Assembly: GCA_031403155.1 (NCBI GenBank)
Contig: JANNSX010000176.1
Location: forward strand, 1-10,253
DNA length: 10,253 nucleotides
From: JANNSX01 sp031403155
Lineage (GTDB): Bacteria; Pseudomonadota; Alphaproteobacteria; Rhizobiales; Hyphomicrobiaceae
Direction of reading: 5' to 3'
Shown here piece by piece: positions 8,621 through 10,253 of the stretch. The stretch's first letter is position 1, and every line of letters begins with the position of its first letter. Below the pieces are notes generated by a model. That model was not told where the DNA came from and made no database searches. It saw nothing but the letters and a program-made list of their open reading frames with translations. The position numbers and the translations under genes are program-made.

Positions 8621-8686
8621 GTGCTTCTTTTCGGAAAACCGCTTCGGGTCCCGGCCTTCGCCGGGACAAGCTTTTTCCGGAAGCAC
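8621..8686. terminator. Nested palindrome, probable terminator between convergent genes
   Basis: Three concentric stems: GTGCTTC (8621-8627) with GAAGCAC (8680-8686), CGGAAAA (8632-8638) with TTTTCCG (8673-8679), and the core GTCCCGGC (8648-8655) with GCCGGGAC (8660-8667) around loop CTTC. On the plus strand the core is followed by AAGCTTTTT, a reasonable intrinsic terminator for ccmG. On the minus strand the element begins one base after the marR stop codon, so the outer fold may end that transcript. The CGGAAAACCGCTT...TTTTCCGG framework resembles dispersed repeats common in this order; the core may be a separate insert. Confidence 0.6.
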
Positions 8687-8687
8687 T

Positions 8688-9131
8688 CTAAGCGCCGCGG
8701 ACGACCTCGGAGTTGGCCACCGCCGCCAGATTTTCGAGGAACTGCTTGCGCTTGTCGGCGGAAAGCGAGGCGAGCACGCGTTGGTCGGCGGCATTCGCCG
8801 CGGCAATGGTCTCGTTGAGGGCGATGCGGCCCTTCTCGCTCAGGCGCACGGCATAAGCCCGCTGATCCTCTTTCGTCCGGCGCCGGAGCACCAGGCCCTT
8901 CTTGATCATGCGGCGAACGACGTCGGCAAGCGTCGAGCGATCAATGCCCGTGCGTTCGACGAGATCGGTCTGGCTGACGCCCTCGTTCTCCGACAGCGCG
9001 AGCAGGATCGCGTACTGGCGGGGTGTCAGACCCTTGCCGCCAACAGCGTTGTCGAAGATTTCCGCTGCCCGCTGGCCTGCGCGGTGGAGAAGGTGGACGG
9101 GCGAGGCGTCGAGAGTGGTGTTTGTTTTCAT
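8688..9131 (-). CDS. MarR family transcriptional regulator
   Basis: A 147-residue winged helix-turn-helix repressor. Residues 35-47 (LTPRQYAILLALS) are the family entry helix, 53-78 form the helix-turn-helix (VSQTDLVERTGIDRSTLADVVRRMIK), and 79-97 the wing (GLVLRRRTKEDQRAYAVRL) with the conserved D89 and R91. Helices at both ends would form the dimer interface. MarR proteins usually repress a nearby gene and respond to small phenolic or oxidative signals; no obvious target lies here, since neighbours are ccmG (convergent) and yciB (same strand, 189 bases upstream). The start ATG at 9131 is the only reasonable one; AGGAAAGG lies 13 bases ahead, further than ideal. Autoregulation is plausible (see the inverted repeats upstream). 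Confidence 0.92.
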   Translation of the reverse strand: MKTNTTLDASPVHLLHRAGQRAAEIFDNAVGGKGLTPRQYAILLALSENEGVSQTDLVERTGIDRSTLADVVRRMIKKGLVLRRRTKEDQRAYAVRLSEKGRIALNETIAAANAADQRVLASLSADKRKQFLENLAAVANSEVVRGA

Positions 9132-9256
9132 TGTCGTCTGGGGACCTTTCCTGAGGCGCGAACACGCATCCGCCGCCTTCGGATCATCAGACGCCGAGAG
9201 ACGTATCTTGATGATCCCACCCGCAGCGTACAGATAGGGGCCGCGCTAAGTTTTCC

Positions 9257-9295
9257 GCGAATTCGATTCCCGATCATATCAAATTCGCTTGATCG
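9257..9295. promoter_or_regulatory. Possible operator upstream of marR
   Basis: The 189-base gap between yciB and marR holds two overlapping inverted repeats: GCGAATT (9257-9263) with AATTCGC (9282-9288), and CGATCA (9271-9276) with TGATCG (9290-9295). This is the most A/T-rich part of the gap and lies about 130-160 bases upstream of the MarR start. MarR proteins bind palindromes, usually with closer half-sites than these, so the assignment is tentative. Confidence 0.3.
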
Positions 9296-9320
9296 CGGTG
9301 TATAGCGTTTACGAAGCGGT

Positions 9321-9962
9321 TCAGGAAGCCCCGTCCACGCCATTCGTTGTCGAAGTGTTGCTGTTTGCACCGGATTCAACGAGTCCATGGCGTTTGACGA
9401 GGGGCATCTGGGCCATGGCGAATATGAACGTTAGGGGCAGAACGCCGAAGACTTTGAAGGCTACCCAGAAATCGGTCGACAGAGATCGCCAGATAATCTC
9501 GTTGAGAATTGCCATCGCCAGAAAGAAACACCCCCAACGGAATTGCATTTTGCGCCAGCCTTCGTCCGTCAGCTGGAAGACCTCGCCGAAAAGTTGCTTC
9601 CAAACGGTCCAATTGAACGCGAGTCCAACAAGCGCGGCCGCCGAAAACAGCAGATAAACTAAAGTCGGCTTCATTTTGATGAAGGTATCGTCGGCGAGGT
9701 AGAGCGTCAGCCCGCCGAACACGATGACGAAAATGCCGGTCACCAGCGGCAAAATGCCTACCTTGCCGAAGATGTAGCGACTAGCGACCAACGTGGCGAT
9801 CGTTACCGGGATGAAGACGGCCGTCGCCATATAAATTCCGGCGTAGGAATAGACGCCGAAGAAGATGAGCAGGGGCCCGATCTCGAGCAGGAGCTTGAGG
9901 CCCGAAGGCGCCGGTTGCCGGTGAGGGAGAGGCGATCCGGGCTTGGCGGTTTCGTCGGTCAT
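9321..9962 (-). CDS. yciB: Inner-membrane septation protein YciB/IspZ
   Basis: Septation protein A family (YciB, also called IspZ), an inner-membrane protein linked to cell envelope and division. The 213 residues carry family hallmarks: LLEIGPLLIFFGVY (25-38), GLTLYLADDTFIKMKPT (84-100), FNWTVWKQLFG (116-126), GWRKMQFRW (135-143), LNEIIWR (153-159) and FGVLPLTFIFAMAQMPL (172-188). About five membrane segments are visible. The N-terminal 20 residues are a proline-rich soluble tail and the last 20 a Ser/Thr/Asn-rich tail, both beyond the usual core. The start at 9962 has only a weak AGAAAG upstream. In related genomes ftsY commonly precedes this gene; it would lie beyond the right edge. Confidence 0.95.
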   Translation of the reverse strand: MTDETAKPGSPLPHRQPAPSGLKLLLEIGPLLIFFGVYSYAGIYMATAVFIPVTIATLVASRYIFGKVGILPLVTGIFVIVFGGLTLYLADDTFIKMKPTLVYLLFSAAALVGLAFNWTVWKQLFGEVFQLTDEGWRKMQFRWGCFFLAMAILNEIIWRSLSTDFWVAFKVFGVLPLTFIFAMAQMPLVKRHGLVESGANSNTSTTNGVDGAS

Positions 9963-10014
9963 CGGAATTGGCTTTCTCTGGCAGCGGCAACGCGGACGCA
10001 GCGCGGATGTCTGT

Positions 10015-10074
10015 GCCTATCGGAAACGATACGCCCGGCGCGCCGGGCGCGAAAGCCGGACTGCAACGATAGGC
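10015..10074. repeat. Long-range hairpin with GC palindrome upstream of yciB
   Basis: GCCTATCG (10015-10022) and CGATAGGC (10067-10074) form an 8-base inverted repeat. Between them CGCCCGGCG/CGCCGGGCG (10032-10049) is a perfect 18-base palindrome. It lies 53-112 bases upstream of the yciB start on the minus strand, so it would be in its leader or in the 3' end of the preceding transcript. No T-run marks it as a terminator. Confidence 0.55.
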
Positions 10075-10111
10075 TCGATTCGATTGCGATCCAGCAAGCC
10101 GCGATCAGCTA

Positions 10112-10212
10112 GAGCGCACTTCGATCTGATTGAATCAGATCGGCGCTCCAGGTCGTTGGTTTTGAGCACTTGTCTTCGACCAACCGGTATCCACTTGGAA
10201 GGACAAGTGCTC
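10112..10212 (-). repeat. Two-hairpin intergenic repeat, copy 3
   Basis: Read on the minus strand it begins GAGCACTTGTCC. Hairpin 1 arms GAGCACTTGTC and GACAAGTGCTC (10202-10212 and 10164-10174) form a perfect 11-base stem around a 27-base loop with AAGTGG and ACCGGTTGGTCGAA. The linker CAAAACCAACGACCT leads to hairpin 2: outer arms GAGCGC (10112-10117) and GCGCTC (10143-10148), inner arms CGATCTGATT (10122-10131) and AATCAGATCG (10133-10142). It lies about 150 bases upstream of yciB in its sense. It is the best-preserved copy of hairpin 1 in the window. Confidence 0.8.
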
Positions 10213-10253
10213 TAGTGGCCCGTCGCGCCAAAATCGCATGCTCGCCGGGCGTC

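Noticed and set aside
10213..10253. Possible 3' end of a minus-strand gene (a short frame closing with TAG at 10212-10214)
   Set aside because: Only about 13 residues are visible and they do not resemble the FtsY C-terminus expected from gene order; too little to call.

Overview
The window is a GC-rich alphaproteobacterial chromosome segment. Gene content points to the Hyphomicrobiales (Rhizobiales): an aconitase gene divergent from a ccmABCDG cytochrome c maturation operon, with septation protein YciB/IspZ just beyond it. I infer the order from this arrangement and from the style of the intergenic repeats; I cannot name a genus.

Layout. 1-393 has no gene and is packed with palindromes. 394-1137 (minus) encodes an exported DUF1223 thioredoxin-fold protein. 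1224-1325 is a two-hairpin repeat. 1329-4022 (minus) is aconitase AcnA, complete with all three iron-sulfur cysteines. 4276-5577 (plus) is a compact three-gene cassette: a RelE/HigB-like putative toxin, an XRE-type helix-turn-helix putative antitoxin, and a DUF6941-like protein. It sits between acnA and ccmA and is lower in GC than its neighbours. 5633-8551 (plus) holds ccmA, ccmB, ccmC, ccmD and ccmG; ccmD is only 57 codons. 8621-8686 is a nested palindrome between convergent ccmG and a marR-type gene (8688-9131, minus). 9321-9962 (minus) is yciB/ispZ. The right end (9963-10253) holds two structured intergenic elements and no recognisable gene.

How the genes work together. CcmA and CcmB form the ABC transporter that, with CcmC and CcmD, loads haem onto CcmE and releases it. 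CcmG supplies reductant for the apocytochrome CXXCH cysteines. CcmE, CcmF, CcmH and CcmI are not here; in this group they normally lie at a second locus. AcnA is the citrate-to-isocitrate enzyme of the TCA cycle.

Most worth a second look: (1) the toxin/antitoxin/DUF6941-like cassette occupying the acnA-ccmA divergent interval; (2) a two-hairpin repeat with three copies (1224-1325, 6929-7033, 10112-10212), each oriented like the neighbouring genes, whose second stem changes sequence but stays paired. One copy separates ccmB from ccmC and its last arm runs into the ccmC ribosome binding site.
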